From Gammaproteobacteria bacterium (GTDB lineage Bacteria; Pseudomonadota; Gammaproteobacteria; HTCC5015), in assembly GCA_026004975.1 (NCBI GenBank), contig BPKE01000001.1, positions 623,788 through 687,787 on the forward strand: a stretch of DNA of 64,000 nt, read 5' to 3'. The notes beneath the pieces were generated by a model that did not search any database, was not told where the DNA came from, and saw only the letters and a list, made by a program, of their open reading frames with translations. Below, one piece after another: positions 45,671-54,242 of the stretch; position 1 is the first letter of the stretch; the number at the start of each line of letters is the position of its first letter. A program made the position numbers and the translations under genes.

Positions 45671-48600
45671 ATGACCGCCGCGCCTGACGGCACCTTCGCC
45701 GTCGCCCTGGCGGTCGAGGCGGCCGTGCGCCGCCGGCTCACCGCCTGTCTCGAGGAAGCCGGCCTGCGCCTGCGCGCGCTCGACGACCCAGCGCCCCCCG
45801 ACGTCCTGGTCCACCAGGCCGGGTTGTTCCTGCCGCTGCCGCCGGCCTGGCAGCAGGCGCCGCCGGCGCACCTGTTGCTGCTCCCGCAGGGGACCGCGGT
45901 GCCGCCGGGGTCCGCCGACGCGCTGCTCCCCTGGCCGGTGGACGCCCCCGTGTTTCTGGCCCAGCTCGACGCCCTGTTGCGCGCGCACCGCCAGCGCCTG
46001 CAACTGCACACCCTGGCCGCCGACACCTTCCGCCGCAGTGGCGAGGACTTGTTTGAATCCTGCGCCCGCTTCCTTGCCGAGGAACTGGACGCGACCCTGG
46101 CGGTGATCGCCGAAACCACCCCCGGGCAGCCCGATCGGCTCCAGACGCTCGCTTGCCACTGTCGCGACGGCGGGCCGCCGCCGCCCTTGCGGGGCGTCCG
46201 GGACACACCCTGCGCGCAGGTGCTGGAGGGGGCCTTTTGCTATTACCTGGACGGCGTCCACCGGCGCTTCGCCCACCTGCCGTGGCTGGCCGAGCGCGGC
46301 CTGCGCGCGCTGCTCGCGGTGCCCATCCTCGACGAGGCGGGCGCGGTCGGCGGCCTGGTGGCGGCCGCCTTCACCCGGCCGCTGCCGCCCGAGGCGTTGC
46401 GCCACGAGGCCTTGCTGCGGCTGATCGCCGCCCGCAGCGGCGCCGAGCTGGCGCGCGAGCGCGACCGCCGCGCCCTGCACGAGAGCGAGCGGCGCAACCG
46501 CATCATCGCCGAGCTGATCTCCGATTACGCCTACATCTTCCGCGTCAATCCGGACGGCAGTTTGGTGGGCGAGTGGGTCACGGAATCCTTCACCCGCGAC
46601 TTCGGCTACACCCTGGAGCAAGTGCGCGCCCGCGGCGGCTGGTTGTCGCTGGTGCTGCCCGAGGATCAGCCCAAGGCGCTGGCCCACGCCCGCAAGGTCG
46701 TCTCCGGCCGCACCGACGTCGTCGAGATGCGCTGGCGCGCCGCCGACGGCAGCGTGCGCTGGCTGCGCGATTACGCCCAGCCGGTGCGCGACGCCGAGGG
46801 CCGCGTCAGCCACGTCTACGGCGCCGCCCAGGACATCACGGAAACCATGCTCGCCCAGGCGGCCATGCAGGAAAGCGAGCAGCGCTTCCGCCGGCTCATC
46901 GAGCACGCCCCCGAGGCGCTGGTGCTGCTCGACCCGGAAAGCGGCCGCTTCCTTTACGGCAACCCGGCGGCCCAGCGGCTGTTCGCCCTGGACGCCGAGG
47001 CCCTGACGCGCCACGGGCCGGTCGAGCTCAGCCCGCCGTTGCAGCCCGACGGCCAACCCACGCCGCAAAAAGCGCGCACTTACATCGACGCCGCCCTCGC
47101 CGGCGACACGCCGGTATTCGAATGGATGCATCGCGATGCGGCGGGGCGGGACATCCCCTGCGAGGTGCGGCTGCTGCGCATCGAGCTCGGCGGCCGCGCG
47201 GTGATCCGCGGCAGCGTGCTCGACATCTCCGAGCGCAAGCAGGCCGAACGACGCATCGAGCGGCTCAACCGCACGTACGCGCTGCTCAGCGAGACCAACC
47301 AGGCGATCGTCCGCGAAACCGACACCGGGGCGCTGCTCGAGACGATCTGCCGCATCGCCGTCGAGGTCGGCCGCTTCCGCCTGGCCTGGATCGGCCTGGT
47401 CGACGCCGAACGGCGGTTGCGGGTGGCGGCCGTGGCCGGCGCCGACGCCGACACCGTGGCCCTGTTGCGCGGCTTCGTCGAGGGCGAGCGGCCCGACTGC
47501 GCCTACACCTACCACGCCCTGGAACACGGCCGTTCGGCGGTCTGCTGCGACGTCGCCGGCGATCAGCGGGCCGCGAACTGGCGCGAAGCCGCCCTGGCGC
47601 GCGGTTACCGCAGCCTGGCCTCGCTGCCGATCCGCGTCCACGGCCTGGTCCGCGGCACCTTCAACCTCTACGCCGACGAGGTCGATTTCTTCGACGCCGA
47701 GGAGCTGCGGCTGCTGGACGAGCTGGCCCTCGACGTCGGCTTCGCGCTCGAAGTGCACCACAAGGAAGACGAGCGCCGGCGCGCCACCGAGCGCATCCAG
47801 CAACTCGCCCTGTACGACGTGCTCACCGGCCTGCCCAACCGGGCGCTGTTCCTGGACCGGCTCAAGCAGGCGCTCGCCGCCGCGCAGCGGCGCGGCCGGC
47901 GCGGCGCGGTGTTCTTCCTCGACCTCGACCGCTTCAAGGAAATCAACGACACCCGCGGCCACGACGTCGGCGACCAGGTGCTGATCGAGGTCGCCGCCCG
48001 CCTCAAGGCCGTGGTGCGCGAGGAGGAAACCCTGGCCCGGCTCGGCGGCGACGAATTCGTCGCCCTGCTGCCCCGGCTGTCCTCGGCCGCCGAGGCGGCG
48101 CGCGTCGCCGAAAGGCTGCTCGCCGCGCTGGCCGAGCCGCTGGACGTCGCCGGCCAGCGTTACCGGCTCAGCGCCGGCGTCGGCATCGCCTTCTTCCCGG
48201 ACGAGGGCGACCGCGTCGAGCAGCTCCTGCGCCACGCCGACATCGCCATGTACCGCGCCAAGGCCGCCGGCGGCGGTTACTGTTTCTACCACCCGGAGAT
48301 GAGCGCGCACCTCAACCAGCGCCTCGATCTCGCCCGGCGGCTCGCCCAGGCTCTCGAACAGGGCCGCCTGGTCCTGCACTTCCAGCCCCAGGTCCGCCTG
48401 CCCGACGGGCGGCCCTGCGGCGCCGAGGCCCTGCTGCGTTGGCACGACGCGGACCTGGGCTGGATCGACCCGCCGCAGATCGTCGCGCTCGCGGAGGAGC
48501 GCGGCATGATCCACGCCCTGGGCGAGTGGGTGCTCGGCGCCGCCTGCCGGCAGCTCGCCGCCTGGGACAAGGCCGGTTTCGTGCTGCCCGGCCGCCTCGC

Positions 48601-49096
48601 GATCAACGTCTCCGCCCGTCAGCTCGCCGATCCCCGTTTCGTGGACGACGCCCTGCACCACGTCCGGGCGGCGGGCCTGGCCCCGGAGCGGATCGAGTTC
48701 GAACTCACCGAGAGCGGCATGATGCTCGACCCCGCGCGCGCCGTGGAGCTGATCCGCGCCCTGAAGGACGCCGGCTTCGCGGTGGCCGTGGACGATTTCG
48801 GCACCGGCTATTCCTCGCTCGCCTACCTGCAGCGTTTCACCGTGGACAAGCTCAAGCTCGACCTCTCCTTCGTCCACCACATGCTCGACTCGGCGCCGAG
48901 CCGGGCGATCGTCGAGGCGGTGCTGGCGATGGCGCGCGGCCTGGACCTGGTGGCCCTGGCCGAAGGCGTGGAGACCGCGGCCCAGGCCCAGGCGCTCGCC
49001 GCGCTCGGCTACGAGCAGGCGCAAGGCTTTTATTTCGGACGTCCGCTCGCCGCGGACGACTTCCGGCGGGCCTGCAGCGCGCCGCGGCCGCGTTGA
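45671..49096 (+). CDS. Sensory GGDEF-EAL protein with PAS and GAF domains
   Basis: About 1,141 residues, cytoplasmic. An N-terminal receiver- or GAF-like region without clear assignment spans residues 1-270. Two PAS/PAC units (about 275-395 and 400-525) follow, then a GAF domain (about 545-690), a GGDEF domain (about 705-865, motif GGDEF intact in RLGGDEFVAL) and an EAL domain (about 880-1125, GAEALLRW, EFELTESGMM and DDFGTGYSSL). Both cyclic di-GMP synthesis and hydrolysis motifs look intact, so the net activity is unclear. A GTG at 45611 would add 20 residues; ATG 45671 is preferred but neither has a strong ribosome-binding site. Confidence 0.9.
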   Translation: MTAAPDGTFAVALAVEAAVRRRLTACLEEAGLRLRALDDPAPPDVLVHQAGLFLPLPPAWQQAPPAHLLLLPQGTAVPPGSADALLPWPVDAPVFLAQLDALLRAHRQRLQLHTLAADTFRRSGEDLFESCARFLAEELDATLAVIAETTPGQPDRLQTLACHCRDGGPPPPLRGVRDTPCAQVLEGAFCYYLDGVHRRFAHLPWLAERGLRALLAVPILDEAGAVGGLVAAAFTRPLPPEALRHEALLRLIAARSGAELARERDRRALHESERRNRIIAELISDYAYIFRVNPDGSLVGEWVTESFTRDFGYTLEQVRARGGWLSLVLPEDQPKALAHARKVVSGRTDVVEMRWRAADGSVRWLRDYAQPVRDAEGRVSHVYGAAQDITETMLAQAAMQESEQRFRRLIEHAPEALVLLDPESGRFLYGNPAAQRLFALDAEALTRHGPVELSPPLQPDGQPTPQKARTYIDAALAGDTPVFEWMHRDAAGRDIPCEVRLLRIELGGRAVIRGSVLDISERKQAERRIERLNRTYALLSETNQAIVRETDTGALLETICRIAVEVGRFRLAWIGLVDAERRLRVAAVAGADADTVALLRGFVEGERPDCAYTYHALEHGRSAVCCDVAGDQRAANWREAALARGYRSLASLPIRVHGLVRGTFNLYADEVDFFDAEELRLLDELALDVGFALEVHHKEDERRRATERIQQLALYDVLTGLPNRALFLDRLKQALAAAQRRGRRGAVFFLDLDRFKEINDTRGHDVGDQVLIEVAARLKAVVREEETLARLGGDEFVALLPRLSSAAEAARVAERLLAALAEPLDVAGQRYRLSAGVGIAFFPDEGDRVEQLLRHADIAMYRAKAAGGGYCFYHPEMSAHLNQRLDLARRLAQALEQGRLVLHFQPQVRLPDGRPCGAEALLRWHDADLGWIDPPQIVALAEERGMIHALGEWVLGAACRQLAAWDKAGFVLPGRLAINVSARQLADPRFVDDALHHVRAAGLAPERIEFELTESGMMLDPARAVELIRALKDAGFAVAVDDFGTGYSSLAYLQRFTVDKLKLDLSFVHHMLDSAPSRAIVEAVLAMARGLDLVALAEGVETAAQAQALAALGYEQAQGFYFGRPLAADDFRRACSAPRPR

Positions 49097-49141
49097 CGCG
49101 CGCTCACGAAACCCTCACGCCGCGGCGACCACAATGCGACC

Positions 49142-49855
49142 ATGCCGCCGATCGATCCACCCCGCCTGTCGGTGCTGATCGTCGAAGACCACCGCGATCT
49201 GCGCGCCAACATCGGCGCCTACCTCGAGCAACGCGGCCACCAGGCCGACCACGCCGAGGACGGGCGCCGCGCGCTGGTGCTGGCCGCGGAAAACCGCTAC
49301 GACGTGATCGTGCTCGACCGCATGTTGCCGGACATGGACGGCCTGGACGTGGCCCGCCGCCTGCGCGGCGCACCGCAAGGCGCGTCCACCGGCATCCTCG
49401 TGCTGACCGCCCGCGACACCCTGGAAGACAAGCTCGAGGGTTTCGCCGCCGGTGGCGACGATTACCTCGTCAAACCGTTCTCGCTCGCCGAGCTGCATGC
49501 CCGCCTGCTCGCCCTGCACCGGCGCCTGAGCGGCCGGCCGGACGGCCGGCTGCGGGTCGCCGACCTCGAGTTCGATCCCGATACCCTGGTGGTGCGCCGG
49601 GCGGAGCGCCCCGTCCATCTGCCGCCGACGACCCTCCGCATCCTGGCCCTGCTCATGCAGAACAGCCCCCGGGTGGTGACCCGCGAGGAGATCGAATCCG
49701 CCATCTGGGGCGACGACCTGCCTGGCCCGGACGCGCTGCGCGCCCACATCCACACGCTGCGCCAGGCGATCGACAAGCCTTTCGACCGCCCGCTGCTGCA
49801 CACCGTGCACGGCGTCGGTTTCCGGCTCGGCGCCGATGAGACCGTCGCGCCGTAG
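49142..49855 (+). CDS. OmpR/PhoP-family response regulator
   Basis: A 237-residue two-component regulator. The receiver domain (about 10-125) has the acidic pair in IVEDH, phospho-acceptor Asp in VIVLDRMLPDMDG, and Lys in YLVKPFSLAEL. The winged-helix DNA-binding domain is at about 140-230 (TREEIESAIWGDD, LHTVHGVGFRLG). It overlaps the sensor kinase gene by 20 bases. The group resembles QseB/PmrA/PhoP regulators. An ArnT-like gene lies convergently downstream and is a plausible target. Confidence 0.93.
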   Translation: MPPIDPPRLSVLIVEDHRDLRANIGAYLEQRGHQADHAEDGRRALVLAAENRYDVIVLDRMLPDMDGLDVARRLRGAPQGASTGILVLTARDTLEDKLEGFAAGGDDYLVKPFSLAELHARLLALHRRLSGRPDGRLRVADLEFDPDTLVVRRAERPVHLPPTTLRILALLMQNSPRVVTREEIESAIWGDDLPGPDALRAHIHTLRQAIDKPFDRPLLHTVHGVGFRLGADETVAP

Positions 49856-51062
49856 CCTGTCGCGACGGCTGTTCCTCGCCCTGCTGACCGTGCTCGCCGC
49901 CGGCGGCACGGCGGTGGCCGCCTCGGCCTGGCTGCTCACCCGCCAGACCCTGCAGCGATTGCTGATCGACGACCTGGACCACGAATTCGACGAAATGCGC
50001 CTGGCGCTCAGCCGGCCGGACTTTCGGCTGCCACCCCAGGAGACGGGCGTGCGGGTCTGGGGCGACCCACCGCTGCCCACCCCACCCGAAGCCTTGCGCG
50101 GGCTGTCCCCCGGCTGGCACTGGCGGCCGCCCGGTGCGCCGCACTCGCTGGCCCGCGTCGGCGACATCGACGCCCGGCGGGTCTACCTCGTCATGGACAT
50201 CGACGACACCCTGGACACTTTGAACGGCCTGGCCTGGCTGCTGGGCGGCCTGCTGCTCACCGTGCTCGCCGCGGCCGGCGGCGCCGGCCTGTGGTGGCTG
50301 CGGCACATCGCCCGGCCGGTGGAAGCGCTGTCGCGCGCCGTGGCCGAACTCCAACCCGACCACCGCGGCCAGCGCCTCGGATCTGGCTTCCACGGCGCCG
50401 AGGTGACGCGCATCGCCGCGGCGATCGACGGCTTCCTCGAACAGCTCGACGCCTTCGTCGCCCGCGAGCGCGCGTTCACCGCCGCCGCCAGCCACGAGCT
50501 GCGCACCCCCCTCGCGGTGCTCACCACGACCCTGGAATTGCTGCTGGAGGACGGCCGCCTGTCTTCGGAGCATCGCGCGCGCCTCGAGGCGGTGCGCCAC
50601 CAGGTCGAACGGCTCGCGCGGCGGATGCAGCACCTTTTGCATTTCGCGCGGGGCGGCGGCGTGGCCGAAAACCTGGACCGCATCGTCGATCGTCTCAGCG
50701 ACGGCGAATGCGAACTCGCCGGCGTCCGGCCGCAGCTGGATCGACGCGGCCCGGCGCCGAGCCTCCCGGCCGCCCATGCCGAACTGGTGATCGGCAACCT
50801 GTTGCGCAACGCCTGCGAACACGGCGCCGCGCCGGTCCGCCTCGTGCGGCGCGGCGGCTTGCTGATCGTCGTCGACCACGGTCCCGGTCTCGATCCGGCC
50901 CTGCGGGAGCGCCTCGGCCTACCCGGCGTGCGGCACGCGGGCAGCACCGGGTCCGGGCTGGGCCTGCACCTCGTCCGCCTGGTGTGCGCCCAGCACGGCT
51001 GGCGGTTCCGCCTGTTCAGCCGGCCGGGGCGCGGCACCCTGGCCTGCGTGCGCTTTTCCTGA
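49836..51062 (+). CDS. Sensor histidine kinase
   Basis: A 408-residue inner-membrane kinase. Two membrane helices (about residues 12-35 and 128-150) bound a periplasmic sensor of about 95 residues. A HAMP-like region follows. The phospho-acceptor His is in AAASHELRTPLAVL (about residue 223), and the ATPase domain has NLLRNACEHG (N box), VDHGPGLDP (G1) and GSGLGLHLVR (G2). It is paired with the regulator just upstream. The signal sensed is unknown. Its 3' end overlaps the convergent glycosyltransferase gene by 144 bases. Confidence 0.93.
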   Translation: MRPSRRSLSRRLFLALLTVLAAGGTAVAASAWLLTRQTLQRLLIDDLDHEFDEMRLALSRPDFRLPPQETGVRVWGDPPLPTPPEALRGLSPGWHWRPPGAPHSLARVGDIDARRVYLVMDIDDTLDTLNGLAWLLGGLLLTVLAAAGGAGLWWLRHIARPVEALSRAVAELQPDHRGQRLGSGFHGAEVTRIAAAIDGFLEQLDAFVARERAFTAAASHELRTPLAVLTTTLELLLEDGRLSSEHRARLEAVRHQVERLARRMQHLLHFARGGGVAENLDRIVDRLSDGECELAGVRPQLDRRGPAPSLPAAHAELVIGNLLRNACEHGAAPVRLVRRGGLLIVVDHGPGLDPALRERLGLPGVRHAGSTGSGLGLHLVRLVCAQHGWRFRLFSRPGRGTLACVRFS

Positions 51063-52391
51063 GTCGCACCAGAGGGCGTAGCGCGCGAAGGCGGCGCGCC
51101 GGTGCAAGCCCGGCGCCGGCGGCGCGTCGTCGACGCCGGCCAACCGGCACGCCCCCGTCGGTGGGGCGGCCGACGCCGGCAGCGTGCGCCAGGCGCCGTC
51201 GGCGTAGTAGCGCAGCGAATAGGGCGGCGGGCCCGCGGTGTACAGCACGCCGCCGGGCGAGCCGTACCGCCGCCAGGCGGCGACCACCGCCCAGGCGCTG
51301 CGCTGACGGTCGAGCCACGGCGTCCCCGGCCAGACGGCCGCACCCACCATGGTGCACGCCAGAACGGTCACGAGCGCGGCCGCGATCCACCGGCGCCGCG
51401 AGGCGGAATCCAGGCGCGGTGCGAGCCACAACGACCAAGCCGGCATGGCCGGCAGCACGTAGGTCGCCAACAGGTTGCGCGCCGGCAGCAACAGCAGCAG
51501 CGGCCAGAGCATCCAAGGCAGCAAACGTCGCTCGCCGTCGTCCTGCGGGCGGGGACGGCGCAACAACCACGGCGTCCACGGCAGCAAGGCGAGCGCGGTG
51601 TAGAGCAGCACCGTGCCCGGCGCACGCGCGTGGCCGCCGCCGTAGCGATCGCCCGCCCACCCCGGCACCAGGTAACGCTCGAAATGCTCGCCGACGATGA
51701 AATAGCGCAGAAAGCCCGGCGTCTTCGTTTCCGCCGCCCAGTACCACGGCAGGGCGCACGACAGGCCGAGCAGGACCGCCCCGCCCCACCGCAGCGCGCG
51801 CGACGGTCGCCGCCAGGCGTCGAGCAGCAGGGGCGGGGCCACCCACAGCAGAACCAGGGGACCCTTGGCCAACAGGCCCACGGCGATGCCCAGCGCCGCC
51901 GCCGCGAACCCGACGCCGGTCGGCGGCCCGCGCTCGGCCGTCATCGCCGCCCACCAGACCAGGCCGACCCCCAAGGCCAGGAACGGATCGGTGCTCACCG
52001 TGGCGCTCACCGTGAACACCAGCAGACCGCCGGTGAACACCAGCAAAGCGCGCCAGGCCGTGTCGGGGTCGAAGCGGCGCCGGGCCGCGTCCCAGACCAA
52101 ACCCGCGAGCGCCGCGGTGGCGAGCAAGGCGGGCAGGCGCAGCGCCCACTCGTGTTCGCCGAAAGCCCGCACGCTCAGGGCCTGGGCCCAGAAAGCCAGC
52201 GGAGGCTTGCCCCAGAACGGCACGCCGGGCGCGAACCACGGCGTGATCCAGTCGCCACTGCGGGCCATTTCCCGGGCGATCCAAGCGTACCGCGCCTCCG
52301 TCGTATCGCCGAGCGGCAGCACGACCGCCAAGGCGAGCCGCAGCGACGCCCAGGCGACGAGCAAACCGGCGATGATCCTGCGCTCGGGCAT
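50919..52391 (-). CDS. ArnT-like membrane glycosyltransferase
   Basis: A 490-residue polytopic glycosyltransferase of the PMT/ArnT (GT83) type. The N-terminal loop has GDTTEARYAWIAREMARSGD and WGKPPLAFWAQAL, the region that carries the acidic active-site residues in ArnT, followed by about 10-12 membrane helices. ArnT adds aminoarabinose from undecaprenyl phosphate to lipid A; the substrate here is unknown. ATG 52391 is chosen from the family N-terminus (RIIAGLLVAWASLRL). The C-terminal ~48 residues are antisense to the kinase gene and low in hydrophobicity, so the natural end may be an extension gained through loss of a stop codon. Confidence 0.85.
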   Translation of the reverse strand: MPERRIIAGLLVAWASLRLALAVVLPLGDTTEARYAWIAREMARSGDWITPWFAPGVPFWGKPPLAFWAQALSVRAFGEHEWALRLPALLATAALAGLVWDAARRRFDPDTAWRALLVFTGGLLVFTVSATVSTDPFLALGVGLVWWAAMTAERGPPTGVGFAAAALGIAVGLLAKGPLVLLWVAPPLLLDAWRRPSRALRWGGAVLLGLSCALPWYWAAETKTPGFLRYFIVGEHFERYLVPGWAGDRYGGGHARAPGTVLLYTALALLPWTPWLLRRPRPQDDGERRLLPWMLWPLLLLLPARNLLATYVLPAMPAWSLWLAPRLDSASRRRWIAAALVTVLACTMVGAAVWPGTPWLDRQRSAWAVVAAWRRYGSPGGVLYTAGPPPYSLRYYADGAWRTLPASAAPPTGACRLAGVDDAPPAPGLHRRAAFARYALWCDSGKAHAGQGAAPRPAEQAEPPAVLGAHQADEVQAQPGPGAARVPHAG

Positions 52392-52627
52392 GCCCACCTT
52401 CCCGACGAAACACCGGGCGGCAGCATGCCTCCGGCGCCGTAAGCGAAGCGAAAGCGGCACGTGAACACGTCGTGAGCGTGGGCGGCGCAAGCGATACCGC
52501 GAACGCGTTCGCAAAACCGCCTCGATGCAGGGTCGTGCTCACGAATCGCCCACGCGATGTTCACGCCTTCCCACGGCGCGTCGCGGCATCCTGGCGGGGA
52601 CGCTCGCTTTCCAGGGTGCCGTGGACG

Positions 52628-52861
52628 ATGCCGCGATCCCACTTGCTTCTGCCCCGTGCCGGCGAGGCCGCCATCGTGATCCTGCTCGCCCTCGCCGCCG
52701 CCTGTGCGCCGGTCAAGCCTTGGCAACGGGGCACGCTCGCGAGGCCGCAAATGGCGGTCGGCCACCCGATCGACGACGCTTTCGACGACCACGTCTATTT
52801 CAGCAAGGAGGCCGCCAGCGGCGGCCGTTCCTTTGCGGGAGGCGGCTGCGGATGCAACTGA
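52628..52861 (+). CDS. DUF4266 small lipoprotein
   Basis: A 77-residue exported lipoprotein. The signal peptide ends in the lipobox LAAACAPVKPWQRG, and the short mature part ends with a Gly/Cys-rich tail (SFAGGGCGCN). The pattern CAPVKPWQRG...LARP is that of DUF4266, which nearly always occurs with DUF3570 proteins and a thioredoxin-like or ApbE gene. It overlaps the DUF3570 gene by 10 bases. Function unknown; an extracytoplasmic redox or flavinylation role has been suspected from context. Confidence 0.85.
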   Translation: MPRSHLLLPRAGEAAIVILLALAAACAPVKPWQRGTLARPQMAVGHPIDDAFDDHVYFSKEAASGGRSFAGGGCGCN

Positions 52862-54171
52862 AACACGCCCCCCGTTTCCGGCGCGGCCGGCTGGCACGCC
52901 GCCTGGCCCAGGCCGCCGGGGCGCTGCTCGGCGGCACCGCCGGCGCCCATGCGGCCGAGTGGCGCTTCGACACGGCCTTGCTCTACTACAGCGAGGCCGA
53001 TGGACGCGTCAGCGCCGCCGAGCCGGTCGTGCGCGCCAGCCGCGTGGACGAAGAAGGCGGCCGGGAACTGAACTTCAAGCTGGTGCTCGACAGCTTGACC
53101 GGCGCCACGCCCACCGGCGCCCTGCCATCGTCCCGTCCCCAGACCTTCAGCCGGCCCTCCGGGAACGGCCGCTACACGGTCGAGGCCGGCGCCGTGCCGC
53201 TGGACGACACCTTCCACGACACGCGTTGGCAGCTCTCCGGCGACTGGCTCGAGCCGCTCGGCCGACTGGACCGCGTCCGCCTCGGCTTGAACCTTTCCAA
53301 CGAGTACGATTTCGACTCGGTGGGCGCCAGCGCCGCCTGGGAACGCGATTTCAACCAGCGCAACACGACCTTGCTGCTGGGCCTGGCCTTCGAGGCCGAC
53401 TCCATCGATCCGGTCGGCGGCGTCCCCGAGGCCTTGCAAGACGTACTGCCCGATCCCGAGAACGACCCGGCCGGCCCCGAAGCGCGCCGCGCGCGGCTCG
53501 ATGCGCGGCCGGCGAGCGCCTCGCGCGACCAGCTCGATCTGCTCGTGGGGGTCACCCAACTGCTCGACCCGGAGAGCTTCGTCCAGGTCAACCTGTCGCT
53601 GTCGCGCTCCGACGGCGACCACGACGACCCGTACAAAATGGTCAGCCTGGTGCGCACCGAGGCGGGGCCGGACCAGGGCGAACCGGTGCGCAACGTCTAC
53701 GAGAACCGCCCGGATACGCGCGCGAAGTCGGCGCTGTTCCTGCGCTACAAGCGCGCCTTCGGCCGCGACGTGCTCGACGCCTCGTACCGTTATTACCGGG
53801 ACGATTGGGGCGTGGTGGCCCACACGATCGAGTTGCGCTACGACTTCACCTTCGCCTCGGGCGCTTTCCTGCAACCGCATCTGCGCCTCTACCGGCAGCA
53901 GGCCGCCGACTTCTACACCAGCTGGCTGCCCGTCGAGGCGACCCTGCCCGAATACGCCAGCGCCGATTACCGCCTGGGCGAGCTGAGCGGGACGACCATC
54001 GGCGTGAAGTACGCCCTGCCCCTGGACGACAGACACACGCTGGAATTCCGCCTCGAGCGCTATGTGCAGAGCAACGATCCCGTGCCCGGGCCGCCCCCGG
54101 GGACGCCCGAGGGCCGGCGGCTGATCCTGGACACCGAGGCCACGCTGTTCCAGGTCCGGTACACTTTCTGA
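52852..54171 (+). CDS. DUF3570 outer-membrane-type protein
   Basis: A 439-residue protein with an N-terminal export signal (about residues 1-34, ending AHAAE). The remainder is made of amphipathic beta-strands (WRFDTALLYYSEADGRV, ELNFKLVLDSLTG, YTVEAGAVPLDDTFHDTRW) with a terminal F, fitting an outer-membrane beta-barrel. The family is DUF3570, of unknown function. It is translationally coupled to the DUF4266 lipoprotein and followed after 71 bases by dsbD. Confidence 0.87.
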   Translation: MQLKHAPRFRRGRLARRLAQAAGALLGGTAGAHAAEWRFDTALLYYSEADGRVSAAEPVVRASRVDEEGGRELNFKLVLDSLTGATPTGALPSSRPQTFSRPSGNGRYTVEAGAVPLDDTFHDTRWQLSGDWLEPLGRLDRVRLGLNLSNEYDFDSVGASAAWERDFNQRNTTLLLGLAFEADSIDPVGGVPEALQDVLPDPENDPAGPEARRARLDARPASASRDQLDLLVGVTQLLDPESFVQVNLSLSRSDGDHDDPYKMVSLVRTEAGPDQGEPVRNVYENRPDTRAKSALFLRYKRAFGRDVLDASYRYYRDDWGVVAHTIELRYDFTFASGAFLQPHLRLYRQQAADFYTSWLPVEATLPEYASADYRLGELSGTTIGVKYALPLDDRHTLEFRLERYVQSNDPVPGPPPGTPEGRRLILDTEATLFQVRYTF

Positions 54172-54242
54172 TCCCAGCCCGCGGCCGGGAACCCCGGCCG
54201 CGGGCCGGCGATCCAAAGGCCGAGCCGCCCGAGAGGAACGCG

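Noticed and set aside
45536-49024. A 1,162-codon open frame opposite the GGDEF-EAL gene
   Set aside because: No recognisable domain; the plus strand carries intact PAS, GAF, GGDEF and EAL motifs.
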